Assembly: GCA_035772405.1 (NCBI GenBank)
Contig: JAYKKM010000376.1
Span: 103,501 to 167,500 of the forward strand
Direction of reading: 5' to 3'
Origin: Chrysogorgia sp. JL179-B06
Lineage: Eukaryota; Cnidaria; Anthozoa; Scleralcyonacea; Chrysogorgiidae
DNA: 64,000 nt
Below the pieces are notes generated by a model. That model did not search any database. It was not told the origin of the DNA and saw nothing but the letters and a program-made list of their open reading frames with translations. The stretch's first letter is position 1. The number at the start of each line of letters is the position of its first letter. Below are positions 1-10,830 of the stretch, one piece after another. The translations under genes were made by a program, and so were the position numbers.

Positions 1-187
1 ATATTCGTAAGTTCCTTATCTAAGATGTTCCATACTTTACACGATCTTATAATATATATTTATAATATATATTTATAATATATATTAATACAATATTTAA
101 TAATATATATAATAATATATATTAATATATTAATATATATTAATATATATATATATAATAATATATTATATTTTTTGAAATATATAT

Positions 188-222
<35 letters not shown>

Positions 223-227
223 AATAT
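1..227. repeat. AT-only low-complexity tract
   Basis: From about 45 to 218 the sequence is almost entirely TATAAT/TAATATAT variants with no coding potential. It ends directly at the first hammerhead-bearing unit. Confidence 0.85.
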
Positions 228-269
228 CTACAGACACGTGTTTCGCTGTTACACAGCTCATCAGTGTAG
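228..269 (-). ncRNA. Hammerhead ribozyme motif, copy 1 (retrozyme-like)
   Basis: Read on the minus strand: stem I CUACA (269-265) pairs with UGUAG (232-228). CUGAUGA is at 264-258. Stem II is GCUG/CAGC with loop UGUAA. GAA is at 244-242. Stem III is the self-complementary ACACGUGU (241-234), with C17 at 233 in a GUC cleavage triplet. All invariant core bases are present and 10.1-11.1 is G-C. Type I hammerheads with very short stem III are known from Penelope elements and metazoan retrozymes. Confidence 0.85.
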
Positions 270-507
270 CTTGTTACAATCTAGATATGGGCATGAGTAC
301 TAATTATACACAAACGATTGCCAGTGACAACCGCTTGTGGGATAAACAGCGGTCATGCGCACATCCAGAGAGCGTGAAGCGGTATAGGGCCAGAGTGCTC
401 AAACTACCACAAGGGTAGTGGGCGTTGCATTATCGCTAAAGGACACCCACACCAACTTCACAGAGTGCTCAACAACACCGAAGTGAAGGAGCGTAATAGT
501 ACAATAT

Positions 508-680
<173 letters not shown>

Positions 681-790
681 TTATAATATTATATATATTA
701 TTAAAATGAACTGATACATAGTGCCTATTCGATTTTTGCTCTGAAATACCAGTTACAGTAAATTTCCAAATTTATTATTTCTTCACTTAC

Positions 791-886
791 ATGTCGGACT
801 CCACAGCGAGTTCCATCCACAGGACGGTAATATGTTGTATGACATTTCTTGTAGTCTGCTGTACAATATAGTGCCCCACATTGGTC
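791..886 (-). CDS. ADAMTS-like exon 12: disintegrin-like module, second part
   Basis: 96-nt exon (32 codons), acceptor TTTGTAG, donor CAT|GTAAGTG. It encodes CGALYCTADYKKCHTT and RPVDGTRCGVRH, matching the family pattern C..LWC......C.T....DGT.CG. Phase 0 at both ends. The following exon (cysteine plus first TSP1 repeat) was not found between 790 and 1 and should lie further left. Confidence 0.9.
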
Positions 887-1080
887 CTACAAAGTAAATT
901 ATACACAGTTATGATTGCATGGTATGTAATTATAAGAACAGGTTATAGTATAAAAAACAGAACTAAAAGAACTGAAATATATCGAAATACCTCAAGTAAA
1001 TGAACTTGTGTATTTCGATTGACGACGCAACGACACATAGTCCGAAACGTCGTGAATGAAAATACGTAAAGTTATTTTAC

Positions 1081-1471
1081 TTAAAGGACATTGGCAACAA
1101 AAATTAAGTTTGTCTGATATGAAAGAACTCGTAAAATGATAGAGCAACACCTTTTACAACTTTCCCGTATTTTACTTCGATTTTGAAATATTTCAGTTTG
1201 TTTGATATGTAAATGAGATGGTGTCTGACGTCAGGTGTTGGGTGGAGAATTTTCACTCATTAAAATATTAGTTACATCTTCAAGTTTGTTCCACAAATTT
1301 TCTTGAAAATGTGCGTATAACAACTCCCCATGATAATGAACGTTGTAAACTTAGCAATCACTGAGATATAATACATTTAAAATACGGAAAAGTTGTAAAA
1401 GGTGTTACTCTATCATTTTACGAGTTCTTTCATATTAGACAAACTTAATTTTTGTTGCCAATGTCCTTTAA
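1081..1471. mobile_element. TTAA-flanked foldback MITE
   Basis: TTAA at 1081-1084 and 1468-1471 flank near-perfect inverted arms of about 100 bp beginning AGGACATTGGCAACAAAAAT. TTAA duplications occur in piggyBac and Kolobok elements. It lies in the intron between ADAMTS-like exons 11 and 12. Arm blocks (GAAAGAACTC, TTTGATATG) are shared with the foldback at 12,788, so the two belong to related families. Confidence 0.85.
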
Positions 1472-1747
1472 GTATTTTTCGAAATATTGAAGTTCTCTTA
1501 TTTCTTGAATACTTTAAAAGGGTGGTATACTATGTACTGCGCAGTATTAGGTAAAAGGTAAATAACTGAAACGATATTTTGGTATTGTTCTTGTTTTGGA
1601 TCGACTTTGCAACATTATACAATTAAAAACAAAAGCTTCAAAGGTTCATATTTAGGGTCCCCAAAATTCCTAATTTCCTTTAGCTGGGGATTATTATTAT
1701 TGACGTTCTAGCGGGTGTTTTTTTACAAAAAATATTTGGTGACAGAC

Positions 1748-1910
1748 CTGTAGAGTTGGACATTTCTTATATGTCGGACCATACAGAAGCTGGCATTGTC
1801 TATTTGCATGGTACACTTCTCCTGGGAGCTTTGATTTCAGTACGGGAGGTACAGTTGGTCGTAAACTTGTAGTTGATGGAGGGTCGTTTAGGCAGTCTGA
1901 GGCTCCAGAG
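1748..1910 (-). CDS. ADAMTS-like exon 11: disintegrin-like module, first part
   Basis: 163-nt exon, acceptor TAAACAG, donor ACAG|GTCTG. It encodes SGASDCLNDPP, then LPGEVYHANRQCQLLYG and KKCP. This follows the ADAMTS pattern CLxDxP...LPGxxYxxxxQCxLxFG...CP of the disintegrin-like region. It ends in phase 0. Confidence 0.92.
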
Positions 1911-2602
1911 CTGTTTAATAAAAAATTAATACATTAATTTTGCACCTGATCCTTCGTCAGTTTCTCATGATATTCGTTGAATGAATTTGAGAGATACATT
2001 CCAATAATGATTGAGTCTGGTTTTTTGAGATTCCGTGGGGTAATTGCAGATGACCAAAGCTTGAACATTAAATAATTGAAGACAGTAGCAATATATCATT
2101 TAGTGTGTTATAAAAATAAGGGTCTTGGGACAGTCAATGCCAGTCTCATCTATGATTTTGATAAGCCGTGATAAATTTCCATTACATTTCTTGAACTCCC
2201 TTAACGGTGAATCTTATGTTCTTTCTCACCGACCTGAAAAAAAGACATACGCATCCTTCGGAGCTATAGGTGTTTTTCTATCACTTTCAAATTGTTATTA
2301 GGATTAGTACTACCGGAGTACCAGAGTTAGCTTACGATAAATATTAAGTGATGAGCCTGCAAAACCTAAATTATTCAAAATCTGAACCAATCAAAGTCTG
2401 GAGATTCCGGAATCAGGAGTGGATTCCATTCATTAGCCGCTCGTGAATTTCAAAGCGGGTAGGGAGGACATATTTATGAAATAATAGTTCGCATACCGAT
2501 ATTGTTATTCAGTTTCTTTCCTTTCCATTTATTCAGCACATTTTACCCAATAAACCAATGATTAATAGATCGTACATGTAATTCATTCGATACTGAACTG
2601 AC

Positions 2603-2734
2603 CTTAAAAAACTCTGAGCAAATGCTCTTGAACAGTTGGACCACGTAAATGATGCAGGGCCAGAAGAGACAACTGTGGACATGATGTATTTACGGTTTGG
2701 ACAATCAGTTGTTCCATCGTGGAAATAACCAAAA
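2603..2734 (-). CDS. ADAMTS-like exon 10: third zinc histidine and Met-turn
   Basis: 132-nt exon, acceptor TTGTTTTAG, donor TTAAG|GTCAG. It completes the motif as N-FGYFHDGT, giving HExxHxxGxxHD across exons 9 and 10. YIMS is the Met-turn of metzincins, and FTWSNCSRAFAQSFL is the typical final helix of the ADAMTS catalytic domain. It leaves AG for exon 11. Confidence 0.94.
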
Positions 2735-2759
2735 CTAAAACAATCATTCAAAGTAATTA

Positions 2760-3159
2760 TATATATATATATATATATGCATTGCTCACTGCTCGCAGTT
2801 TGAGCACTTTGGTGACTCCACAATGCAATCCTACAATGTGTAGCCGTACATAGTGGGTCCCAAGTCCACAGTTACCATAAAGCCATTATGGTGATAGCCG
2901 GTAGGGCACATTGTATACTTTCATGTATATATTACGCTCACCGCTCATGTGGTTTGAGCACTCTCATGGATTGGGCGGAGAGTCTCTCTCAATGAGACGT
3001 TTACTGTTTGCATTATGCATTGCTCACTGCTCGCAGTTTGAGCACTTTGGTGACTCCACAATGCAATCCTACAATGTGTAGCCGTACATAGTGGGTCCCA
3101 AGTCCACAGTTACCATAAAGCCATTATGGTGATGCCGGTAGGGCACATTGTATACTTTC

Positions 3160-3204
<45 letters not shown>
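2760..3204. repeat. 237-bp direct repeat with flanking (TA)n
   Basis: About 155 bp starting ATTGCTCACTGCTCGCAGTT at about 2,781 recur at about 3,018. TA tracts lie at 2,758-2,778 and 3,163-3,204. The right-hand TA tract runs directly into Penelope-like coding sequence, so the repeats may be that element's terminal region. No hammerhead core was found in them. Confidence 0.75.
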
Positions 3205-3205
<1 letters not shown>

Positions 3206-3830
3206 CGTCGAACATTACGAAACAACAGAGTATACTGCTTTACGAAACCTGAAAAAAGATACTTCGATCATCATCATACCGGCAGATAAGGGGAAAGCTG
3301 TAATCGTTATGAATACCGAAGATTATGAGAAGAAGATCAGAAGCCTACTTGATGATGACAACTTATTTGAAGATAACTGATAAACGTAGAAATCCCACTG
3401 CACGAGTCGACAAAGACCTTAACAAATTGTTGCAAGAAATAAAAGCGCAACCTTCCGAACATGACCGTGACAAAGATCAAATACAGTTTAAACATTACTA
3501 TCATCTTCGTAGTGCCGATGGCTCAGCTGCAACCTTTTATGGGTTACCTAAAATTCACAAGCCTGATGTACCACTACGCCCGATAACCAGTTGCATTAAC
3601 TTCCCCACCTATATACAGTATACCTATCTAACACCATTTCTATTCAGATCAGATCCTGGTTTCTATTCAGACTCTTCTTGTCTTAAACGAAGGCACTACC
3701 GCGTATTCATGTTTGGCTCTCCTATCACGAGTTGCGCTCGGAAACAAACGCGGATCTCATACCATAACCACGGCAACATTCCGCAAAATCGAAATATCAT
3801 TCACCAAACAAAAATAATTTGATTCCTTAA
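3205..3830 (+). pseudogene. Penelope-like element fragment: N-terminal part of reverse transcriptase
   Basis: Two overlapping frames encode Penelope-type RT. The first contains LKKDTSIIIIPADKGKAVIV (about 3,255-3,320). After a frameshift near 3,375 the second contains FYGLPKIHKP and LRPITS (3,535-3,590), hallmark RT motifs of Penelope-like elements. No catalytic DD box or GIY-YIG domain follows, so the copy is truncated in both body and frame. It lies in an ADAMTS-like intron, antisense to the gene. Confidence 0.8.
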
Positions 3831-4042
3831 AACATATTGAAGAATATAAAAAGACTATTCTTTCGTTGCATAGGCACTTTAAAAAAGCGGTTTATGAAAA
3901 TTGAAACCAGTATAGTAGTTAATCAGTATTTGCATCCACATAATATTGCATGATGAAGTCAAAAAAGAATGCGGCAGCCGGACGTACGGGGAATGGGATC
4001 AAGAAAGCTATGTAGGAACAGTATACATAATTTCCTACTCAC

Positions 4043-4151
4043 TTGTGAAATAGTTCGTGTGCAATAATACCAGCAGAGTTAATTCCAGCGATGTTAACAA
4101 CAGTAGCTGTTTTTCCATAGTCTGTGCATAATGTTCCAAGTGTGCCTCGAC
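4043..4151 (-). CDS. ADAMTS-like exon 9: first half of zinc-binding motif
   Basis: 109-nt exon, acceptor CCCGTAG, donor CAA|GTGAGT. It encodes LGTLCTDYGKTATVV and then AGIIAHELFH, which holds the first two zinc-ligand histidines and the catalytic glutamate of HExxH. The residue after HEL is Phe; in ADAM/ADAMTS enzymes it is almost always Gly. The Asn of the motif is split across the intron. Confidence 0.92.
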
Positions 4152-4167
4152 CTACGGGAACGATCGA

Positions 4168-4174
4168 ATCAATT

Positions 4175-4210
<36 letters not shown>
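4168..4210. repeat. (TCAA)n microsatellite
   Basis: About ten ATCA/TCAA tetranucleotide copies in the intron between the micro-exon 8 and exon 9. They add no coding potential. Confidence 0.9.
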
Positions 4211-4211
<1 letters not shown>

Positions 4212-4242
4212 GTCAACAATCAATATATCAATTAATTCTTAC

Positions 4243-4259
4243 CTCCAACATCACCACCT
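4243..4259 (-). CDS. ADAMTS-like exon 8: 17-nt micro-exon
   Basis: A 17-nt segment between acceptor AATAACAG (preceded by a T-rich tract) and donor GGAG|GTAAGAA. It supplies exactly the phase needed: it completes the codon left by exon 7, adds GGDVG, and leaves one nucleotide that exon 9 completes as Gly. Without it the frame does not close. The segment usually found here in ADAMTS proteins (about 10-15 residues more) is shorter in this protein. Confidence 0.62.
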
Positions 4260-4547
4260 CTGTTATTGAATACATAAAAAATAAAACATGTGTTGCAATG
4301 AGTTCACATGCGTTTTTCAAATTCAAATGCTAATTGGACACAAATTCTGATATTCTGTAAATCGGATTTAAAATATTGAACGCCTTCATAAATTGAAATA
4401 ATTCTTCACCTGATCTGTATTTAGCATTTCATACACCTTAGAAATTTACAACTGAAAATTCTTGCACTAAGCTGGCTTTTGAACATGTAATACATTTAAT
4501 CGTATTCGTCAGAATTTATAATGATTAATCAATACATTAGCTAAACC

Positions 4548-5100
4548 CAGTGTTCGCCAGTAACGAAGTAAATTTACTTCGTTACTTTACTTAAGTAAAA
4601 AAAATCAGTATTTACTTGTAACGAAGTATATTTTTCAACAAATACTTTGTACTTGTAACGAAGTAATTTTTTTGTTCAATAATTACGTTTTAACTTCGTT
4701 ACTTTTTGTTTTATCGGCAAAGTAAAAAAGAAATTCGGAATGCGGAATCGCGAAAGACTCGGTCCACTCTATCCATCCGCTGGAGATCTATGTAGTGGAG
4801 AAATTGCGTGAAGTTGTTTGCATGTGCACGTAATTGGCAACTGTCGAGTTGGCGCCGCCAAACAGCGCCCAGATTAAAGTACAGTACCAGATTATCAATT
4901 GTCATTTGTCATGTTGGTTAGTGGTTCGAGAATATATAGTTTGTTTCAGAAGTACTTTTCTGGAATATTTTTTTGCCATACTTTTACTTTTACTTAAGTA
5001 CGATTTTCAGGCCATACTTTTACTTTTACTTAAGTATAAACTGAGGAGTTACTTTTTACTTTCACTGAAGTACAAAACATCAGTACTTTGCTGAACACTA
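4548..5100. mobile_element. hAT-type nonautonomous element with 8-bp TSD
   Basis: GCTAAACC at 4540-4547 is repeated exactly at 5101-5108. The element begins CAGTGTTCGCCA and ends TGAACACTA. Its arms are rich in TTACTTAAGTA-type words and inverted GTAACGAAGTA. The 8-bp duplication and CAG-type end indicate hAT. No transposase remains. It sits in the intron between ADAMTS-like exons 7 and 8. Confidence 0.85.
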
Positions 5101-5674
5101 GCTAAACCCCACTAGACTAGATTTCGGTTATCGCGTACTATCTCAAACTGAATGCGATTTCCCTTGAATCTCATAACACATGATGATTAAATATGAAATT
5201 GAACTCTGTTAACTATCACCTATCTCGAACTTAAAATACACGTAGTCTCCATGCATTATGTTTTACATGCGATGTGGATTTTAGTCTTCGACAACTAACG
5301 CGGATATCGCCATTCAGTGTTTCTTTACAAACGATTACGCATGCGCAGTGAAGAACATGAACTTGTTTAACAGAAATAGGATCACAAAAGATCGACAAAA
5401 ACAACTGGGTGAAATCCGCCTTTAATCGCCATATTCTTTAACGCATCCAAAACATATATCAAACTAGATAATACTGCTACTTTTATTGGAGTGTGTTTTA
5501 TTTCAATTTTTAGTTGTTGCTTGCATGTACGCTGGATGCATGAACTTCTTCTAAGTATTTGAATTTTTCGCTGTGTTTCTTCAAGAGGGGTTTAGTTTGA
5601 AGAACTTGCAAATGTAATTTGTACCGATACTGCCGATTAACATATATAAACATACTCACAGTTTTGGTATTTAC

Positions 5675-5799
5675 CTTGAGATAAGAGTAGTACTGTCAAA
5701 GCTATCAGGATCGTCTTTAGATTCGGATATGTTTTCCCTAACCCACGCCATCATGGTGTATAATTTATTGAGTGAACTAGAACTGGCATTGTACGACAA
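5675..5799 (-). CDS. ADAMTS-like exon 7: catalytic domain
   Basis: 125-nt exon, acceptor TTTGTAG, donor CAAG|GTAAA. It encodes a helix with a tryptophan and then DDPDSFDSTTLIS, corresponding to the family motif DxDxxDxAIL(L/I)TR before the active site. It starts in phase 0 and leaves AG, completed by the micro-exon at 4,259. Confidence 0.87.
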
Positions 5800-6394
5800 C
5801 TACAAAAAGTAAAAAGTTTAATGTTTACAAAATTGTAACATGAGCGCATTTTCGATCAATGTGATCATCATCATAGAGGTAACTCTGACATAGCACAATT
5901 CAGAGAAAATAACAAATATAGACTATAATAATATATACAACCCTCCCGAGGGACCAATTGCACATCAGTTTAAAGAGTGTAGTTAATTACCAATGTGATG
6001 TGTATAACTGTGTTTATTATGATTATGCATGATAAAAGTACTGCATAATGATTCGTCGAGAGGAGTGTAATTATTTATTTAATCAGGGAGTATATTGATG
6101 TTCTATATTATCGTCTGTTTGTCCGAAATGCTAATGTTGTGACGTCAAATCAGTCATCATTTCGGATAAAATATTCTGCTGCTACAGCAATTTGCCTAAT
6201 TCAACCTTTTATGATATATGTCAACGCTATACCAGAAATTCTATCACTTTTTTCACTAAAATCTTCAATGGGCAACAGCCAGTAAAATATCAGTAATACT
6301 ACACTAACATATTTAATATTGGCTGCGGCAGTGAAAACGATCTATTTTGACAACCATATAATAAAGCATATTGCAATATAATCCATCCACTTAC

Positions 6395-6481
6395 TTCACC
6401 ATTGTTCAGGAAAATAATTTTGTTTAAGATGTAATTTACTTTTATTTCTCCGAAGCTGTCATCGCGGAAAATTCCAGCGAC
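6395..6481 (-). CDS. ADAMTS-like exon 6: catalytic domain
   Basis: 87-nt exon (29 codons), acceptor TTGCAG, donor GAA|GTAAGT. VAGIFRDDSFGEIKVNY matches the helix/strand after the first catalytic-domain helix in ADAMTS proteins (usual form: NIV-xIYxDxxxGxxINIV). Phase 0 at both ends. Confidence 0.88.
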
Positions 6482-6597
6482 CTGCAACAAAAATCGTATC
6501 TCTCAGATTTATCTGTATTAAACAATATATTTGGACATGTCAGTTATATACAATGTACATACAAAAATATATTAAAATATACAGTCTCTAGCCGTTG

Positions 6598-8315
6598 TTA
6601 TTATAGTTAGAGTAAAATGTTAATGTTAATATAGTTAGCTAGATTAAAATGCTAGGATCATTATAATTAGAGTAAAATGCTAGTGTTATTATAGTTAGAG
6701 TAAAATGCTAGTGTTATTATAGTTAGAGTAAAATGCTAGTGTCATTATAGTTAGAGTAAAATGCTAGTGTCATTATAGTTAGAGTAAAATGCTAATGTCA
6801 TTATAGTTAGAGTAAAACGCTAGTGTCATTATAATTAGAGTAAAATGCTAATGTTATTATAGTTAGAGTAAAATGCTAATGTCATTATAGTTAGAGTAAA
6901 ATGCTAATGTTATTATAGTTGGAGTAAAATGCTAATGTTATTATAGTTAAAGTAAAATGCTAATGTTATTATAGTTAGAGTAAAATGCTAATGTCATTAT
7001 AGTTAGAGTAAAATTATAATGTTATTATAGTTAGAGTAAAATGCTAATGTTATTATAGTTAGAGTAAAATTATAATGTTATTATAGTTAGAGTAAAATGC
7101 TAATGTTATTATAGTTAGAGTAAAATTATAATGTTATTATAGTTAGAGTAAAATGCTAATGTCATTATAGTTAGAGTAAAATTATAATGTTATTATAGTT
7201 AGAGTAAAATGCTAATGTTATTATAGTTAGAGTAAAATTATAATGTTATTATAGTTAGAGTAAAATGCTAATGTCATTATAGTTAGAGTAAAATGCTAAT
7301 GTTATTATAGTTAGAGTAAAATGCTAATGTCATTATAGTTAGAGTAAAATTCTAATGTTATTATAGTTAGAGTAAAATGCTAATGTTATTATAGTTAGAG
7401 TAAAATTCTAATGTTATTATAGTTGGAGTAAAATGCTAATGTTATTATAGTTAGAGTAAAATTATAATGTTATTATAGTTAGAGTAAAATGCTAATGTCA
7501 TTATAGTTAGAGTAAAATTATAATGTTATTATAGTTAGAGTAAAATACTAATGTTATTATAGTTAGAGTAAAATGCTAATGTTATTATAGTTAGAGTAAA
7601 ATGCTAATGTTATTATAGTTAGAGTAAATGCTAATGTTATTATAGTTAGAGTAAAATGCTAGTGCTAGTAAAATGCTAGTGTTATTATAGTTAGAGTAAA
7701 ATGCTAGTGTTATTATAGTTAAAGTAAAATACTAGTGTTATTATAGTTAGAGTAAAATGCTAGTGTTATTATAGTTAGAGTAAAATACTAGTGTTATTAT
7801 AGTTAGAGTAAAATACTAGTGTTATTATAGTTAGAGTAAAATGCTGGTGTTATTATAGTTAAAGTAAAATACTAGTGTTATTATAGTTAGAGTAACATAC
7901 TAGTGTTATTATAGTTATAGTAAAATGCTAGTGTTATTATAGTTAGAGTAAAATGCTAGTGCTAGTAAAATGCTAGTGTTATTATAATAGTTAGAGTAAA
8001 ATGCTAGTGCTAGTAAAATGCTAGTGTTATTATAGTTAAAGTAAAATGCTAATGTCATTATAGTTAAAGTAAAATGCTAGACGTGTTATTAAAGTTAGAG
8101 TAAAATGGTAGTGTTATTATAGTTAGAGTAAAATGCTAAATGTTATTATAGTTAGAGTAAAATGCTAGTGTTATTATAGTTAGAGTAAAATGCTAAATGT
8201 TATTATAGTTAGAGTAAAATGCTAGTGTTATTATAGTTAGAGTAAAATGCTAAATGTTATTATAGTTAGAGTAAAATGCTAATGTTATTATAGTTAGAGT
8301 AAAATGCTAGTATCA
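6598..8315. repeat. 28-bp minisatellite, about 61 copies
   Basis: Tandem array of a 28-bp AT-rich unit: TTAGAGTAAAATGCTAATG followed by TTATTATAG. Variants carry GCTAGTG, TATAATG or an occasional 12-bp partial unit (for example near 7,660, 7,965 and 8,005). Variant types cluster: AATG forms in the middle, AGTG forms at both ends. It lies wholly in the intron between exons 5 and 6, ending about 30 bp from exon 5. Confidence 0.95.
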
Positions 8316-8344
8316 TAAAAATAATGCAGAAAACATAGACTTAC

Positions 8345-8520
8345 GATATTTGCAAGGGTTGGAAGTATATTTGTCAGAGTTGATAAATTGAGATTGTTCA
8401 AATGATCAACGATGTACATTGCTTTCAGGTATTTACGTGGAGTATAAATATTCGTGTAAGCTAGATTGTCAATCGTGGAACGTCGAACATGTCTCTTCTG
8501 TCGTTTCGGAATCACTGCCT
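8345..8520 (-). CDS. ADAMTS-like exon 5: furin site and start of catalytic domain
   Basis: 176-nt exon, acceptor ACGAAG, donor ATC|GTAAGTC. KRQKRHVRR is a multibasic proprotein-convertase site. It is followed by RKYLKAMYIVDHL, the first strand of the metalloprotease domain (family form: KY-E-MVVAD). It ends in phase 0. The intron on its 3' side contains the 28-bp minisatellite. Confidence 0.9.
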
Positions 8521-8640
8521 CTTCGTTACATGCGAAAAAGAAATATCGATTTGTGAAATTTAAAATTCAGATAATTCTTAAACTACAAATCCAAAAATCT
8601 AAAATGTTGGTTTACTGACGAAATATTGTGTACAAGGAGT

Positions 8641-9019
8641 CTAAAGGCTCGTTCACACGGGCGATTTCTCGCACTGCGATTTCAAACCCCGCGTTTGAAA
8701 AAAAATTTTCTTTTTTCTTTTTTCCCTTCACCAGATTCTGTGGTCGCCATTTTTGCGTGCGAAATCAGCCTCTGTGTGTGCGAGGGGGTCTGCTCTAGCG
8801 TATTTTGTGCTTTTTCACGGAAGATCGCAGCGAAATCGCAGCGAAATTCGAGCAAACTCGAAACCACGGCGATTTCAAAATAACAAATCGCAGCGAAATC
8901 GCCGGCTGTTCACACGCGCGGTTTCGCGCGGTTTGAAATCGCAGTGCGAATGCGATGAAAGTCGCAGCTAAAATCGCAATCAAATCGTAGCAAAAATCGC
9001 CCGTATGAACGGGCCTTAA
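8641..9019. mobile_element. TTAA-type foldback MITE, GC-rich
   Basis: Ends AGGCTCGTTCACACGGGCGA and its inverse near 9,015. TTAA is intact at 9016-9019 and degraded to CTAA at 8641-8644. The interior repeats GCGATTTC/GAAATCGC words. Short ORFs inside are by-products of the palindrome. It is intronic to the ADAMTS-like gene, upstream of exon 5. Confidence 0.75.
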
Positions 9020-9439
9020 TAATGGAGCAAAGTCCCTTACAGTGAAGGCTACAAAATTACAGTGCAAGATATTCAGGTTCGTGTCTGAAATTTGTTCTTA
9101 CTAATTTTTGTCACACCGATTATTTTGCCATTACAAAAATTAAGGACAAAATGGCCGGCGCTTGAGAGTTAATTTACACATTAGGTCCTAAAACAAATTG
9201 CGTCCCATGTTACAGTGATTTACTTAGAGCAAAACTATTAAAATGAAAATTATGATTATTGAGGGGCTCGTCTACCGTTTTCCGACGAGATAATATTATG
9301 TAACAACAATTTTCAAACACGAACATGAAAATTTTACTATTTACCAGGCTCACGAATAAGATGTGTCGCATGCGATTGCATGTATGTCAGCAATCCACAG
9401 CATTTCGTGTAATCACATGACTTGTCACAACAGGTGAAA

Positions 9440-9610
9440 TTATTATTTATCTCACATGTGAGAAAACATGTTTTCACATGTGAAAAATTCTATCACATGT
9501 AAATCACATGTAAGAAAGTATGTTTCACATATGAAAAAATGTTATCACATGTGGATCACACGTGAGAAAGTATGTTTCACATGTGAAAAAATGCGATCAC
9601 ATGTAATGCA
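9440..9610. repeat. Clustered TCACATGTGA palindromes
   Basis: Several copies and variants of the 10-bp palindrome TCACATGTGA spaced by GAAAAAATG/AAGTATGTT words, forming a short degenerate tandem array. No transposon ends recognised. Confidence 0.8.
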
Positions 9611-9976
9611 CGGAATTTTCGTAAGGGTATGTAGATGAAATAACAATAATAATAATAATAATAATATAGTAATAATAGTATTTAATATTTATACTGCGCA
9701 AATATAAAAATATTCATATTCGCATTACATATGCGTAAACTGAGAAAGTCGTACAAATATTGCGATGCGTGCCTTGCAAAATCAGAAATTTCTAATTCCC
9801 TTACTTTTCCCTCAATATTTACCGGGGGTATATGTTAGCCTGCGTGCAGACTCTACAATCCAGAGGGCATTGTATATTTGGGTAGAACTGATTAAATCTA
9901 CTGTGCAGTATTTTAGATTAGCAAAAATATCATTAATATGCGATACATTGTTTTCTATTGCATTGTAATTTGATAC

Positions 9977-10127
9977 CTTCTAGATCACATGTTACATCAT
10001 TCTCTTCGGCTGATTTCTTGTAAATTATATGAGGAACTGCAGACAAAGAACGCTTGTGTCGTTCAGCAAGATGAGTTGGAACAGGTTGCAGAAAGAAAGT
10101 TTCATCCATCAATTTAATCATGCCTTC
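9977..10127 (-). CDS. ADAMTS-like exon 4: end of prodomain core
   Basis: 151-nt exon, acceptor TTTTGTAG, donor GAAG|GTATC. It encodes EGMIKLMDETFFLQPVP followed by a polar stretch with one cysteine (VTCDLE), a candidate cysteine-switch residue keeping the zymogen latent. It begins in phase 0 and leaves one nucleotide, completed as Glu in exon 5. A LINE 3' fragment lies immediately to the right. Confidence 0.88.
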
Positions 10128-10204
10128 CTACAAAATACATCCCTGTTAATATTTAAGTACACTCATGCATGTTTTATAAGAAATAGCATCAACGGTTTGA
10201 AGAG

Positions 10205-10830
10205 CCTATGCAAGGGAAAAACAAACTACTGAAAGTGCCTACGCAAGACAAAAGTTTTCTTTCCATATTTGCTTCATTCGACTGTCTCAGAACTTCATTC
10301 GACTGTCTCAGAATGTCTCAGAACATGTTGAAGATGAATAAAGAGAAAACTGAACTTATTGTTTTAAATGCTCGTCACAGTCCACCTACAATGGCTGCCG
10401 GTGGAACATAGGATTAGGTTTAAGACTCTTTTATTAATATACAAATGTTTGTCTAATAACGCTCCATCCTATACCTGATGGACAAAGTTCATCCTTACGT
10501 GCCTACGCGTAATCTAAGATCTATGTCTAAAAATCAACTGGAAGTCATACCATACAACTTGGAAACATATGGCCGTAGGGCGTTTTGTGTATATGCACCA
10601 AGACTTTGGAATGCCTTGCCTGACCATATTAGGCACTATACACAATCATTGGATAGTTTTAAGAAACATCTAAAGACATATCTTTTTAGAGAAGCTTATA
10701 TTATATTAGGATCTTACTTTAAGTTTATGATTGTAATAGCTTATATTTATATACGTGTACTGTAAAGTGGAATTAGCGTTATAGAAATTTCTTTGAATAA
10801 TAATAATAATAATAATATATGTTACGATAT
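10205..10830 (+). pseudogene. CR1-like LINE fragment, internally deleted RT
   Basis: Contains NMLKMNKEKTELIVLNARH (RT palm/thumb region) near 10,320-10,375. After a deletion of most of the domain it continues FKTLLLIYKCLSNNAPSY and ends in a C-terminal block with NLETYGRRAFCVYAPRLWNA (10,555-10,615) and SFKKHLKTYLF. It terminates in an (AAT)n tail at 10,796-10,816. These blocks mark the 3' end of CR1/jockey-type ORF2. It lies in the intron upstream of ADAMTS-like exon 4. Confidence 0.82.

Noticed and set aside
6598..8315. CRISPR-like array
   Set aside because: Units are contiguous 28-mers with no unique spacers, in an animal intron; it is a minisatellite.
8626..9067. Several overlapping 60-90-codon frames on both strands
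   Set aside because: They lie in the palindromic GC-rich MITE and mirror each other.
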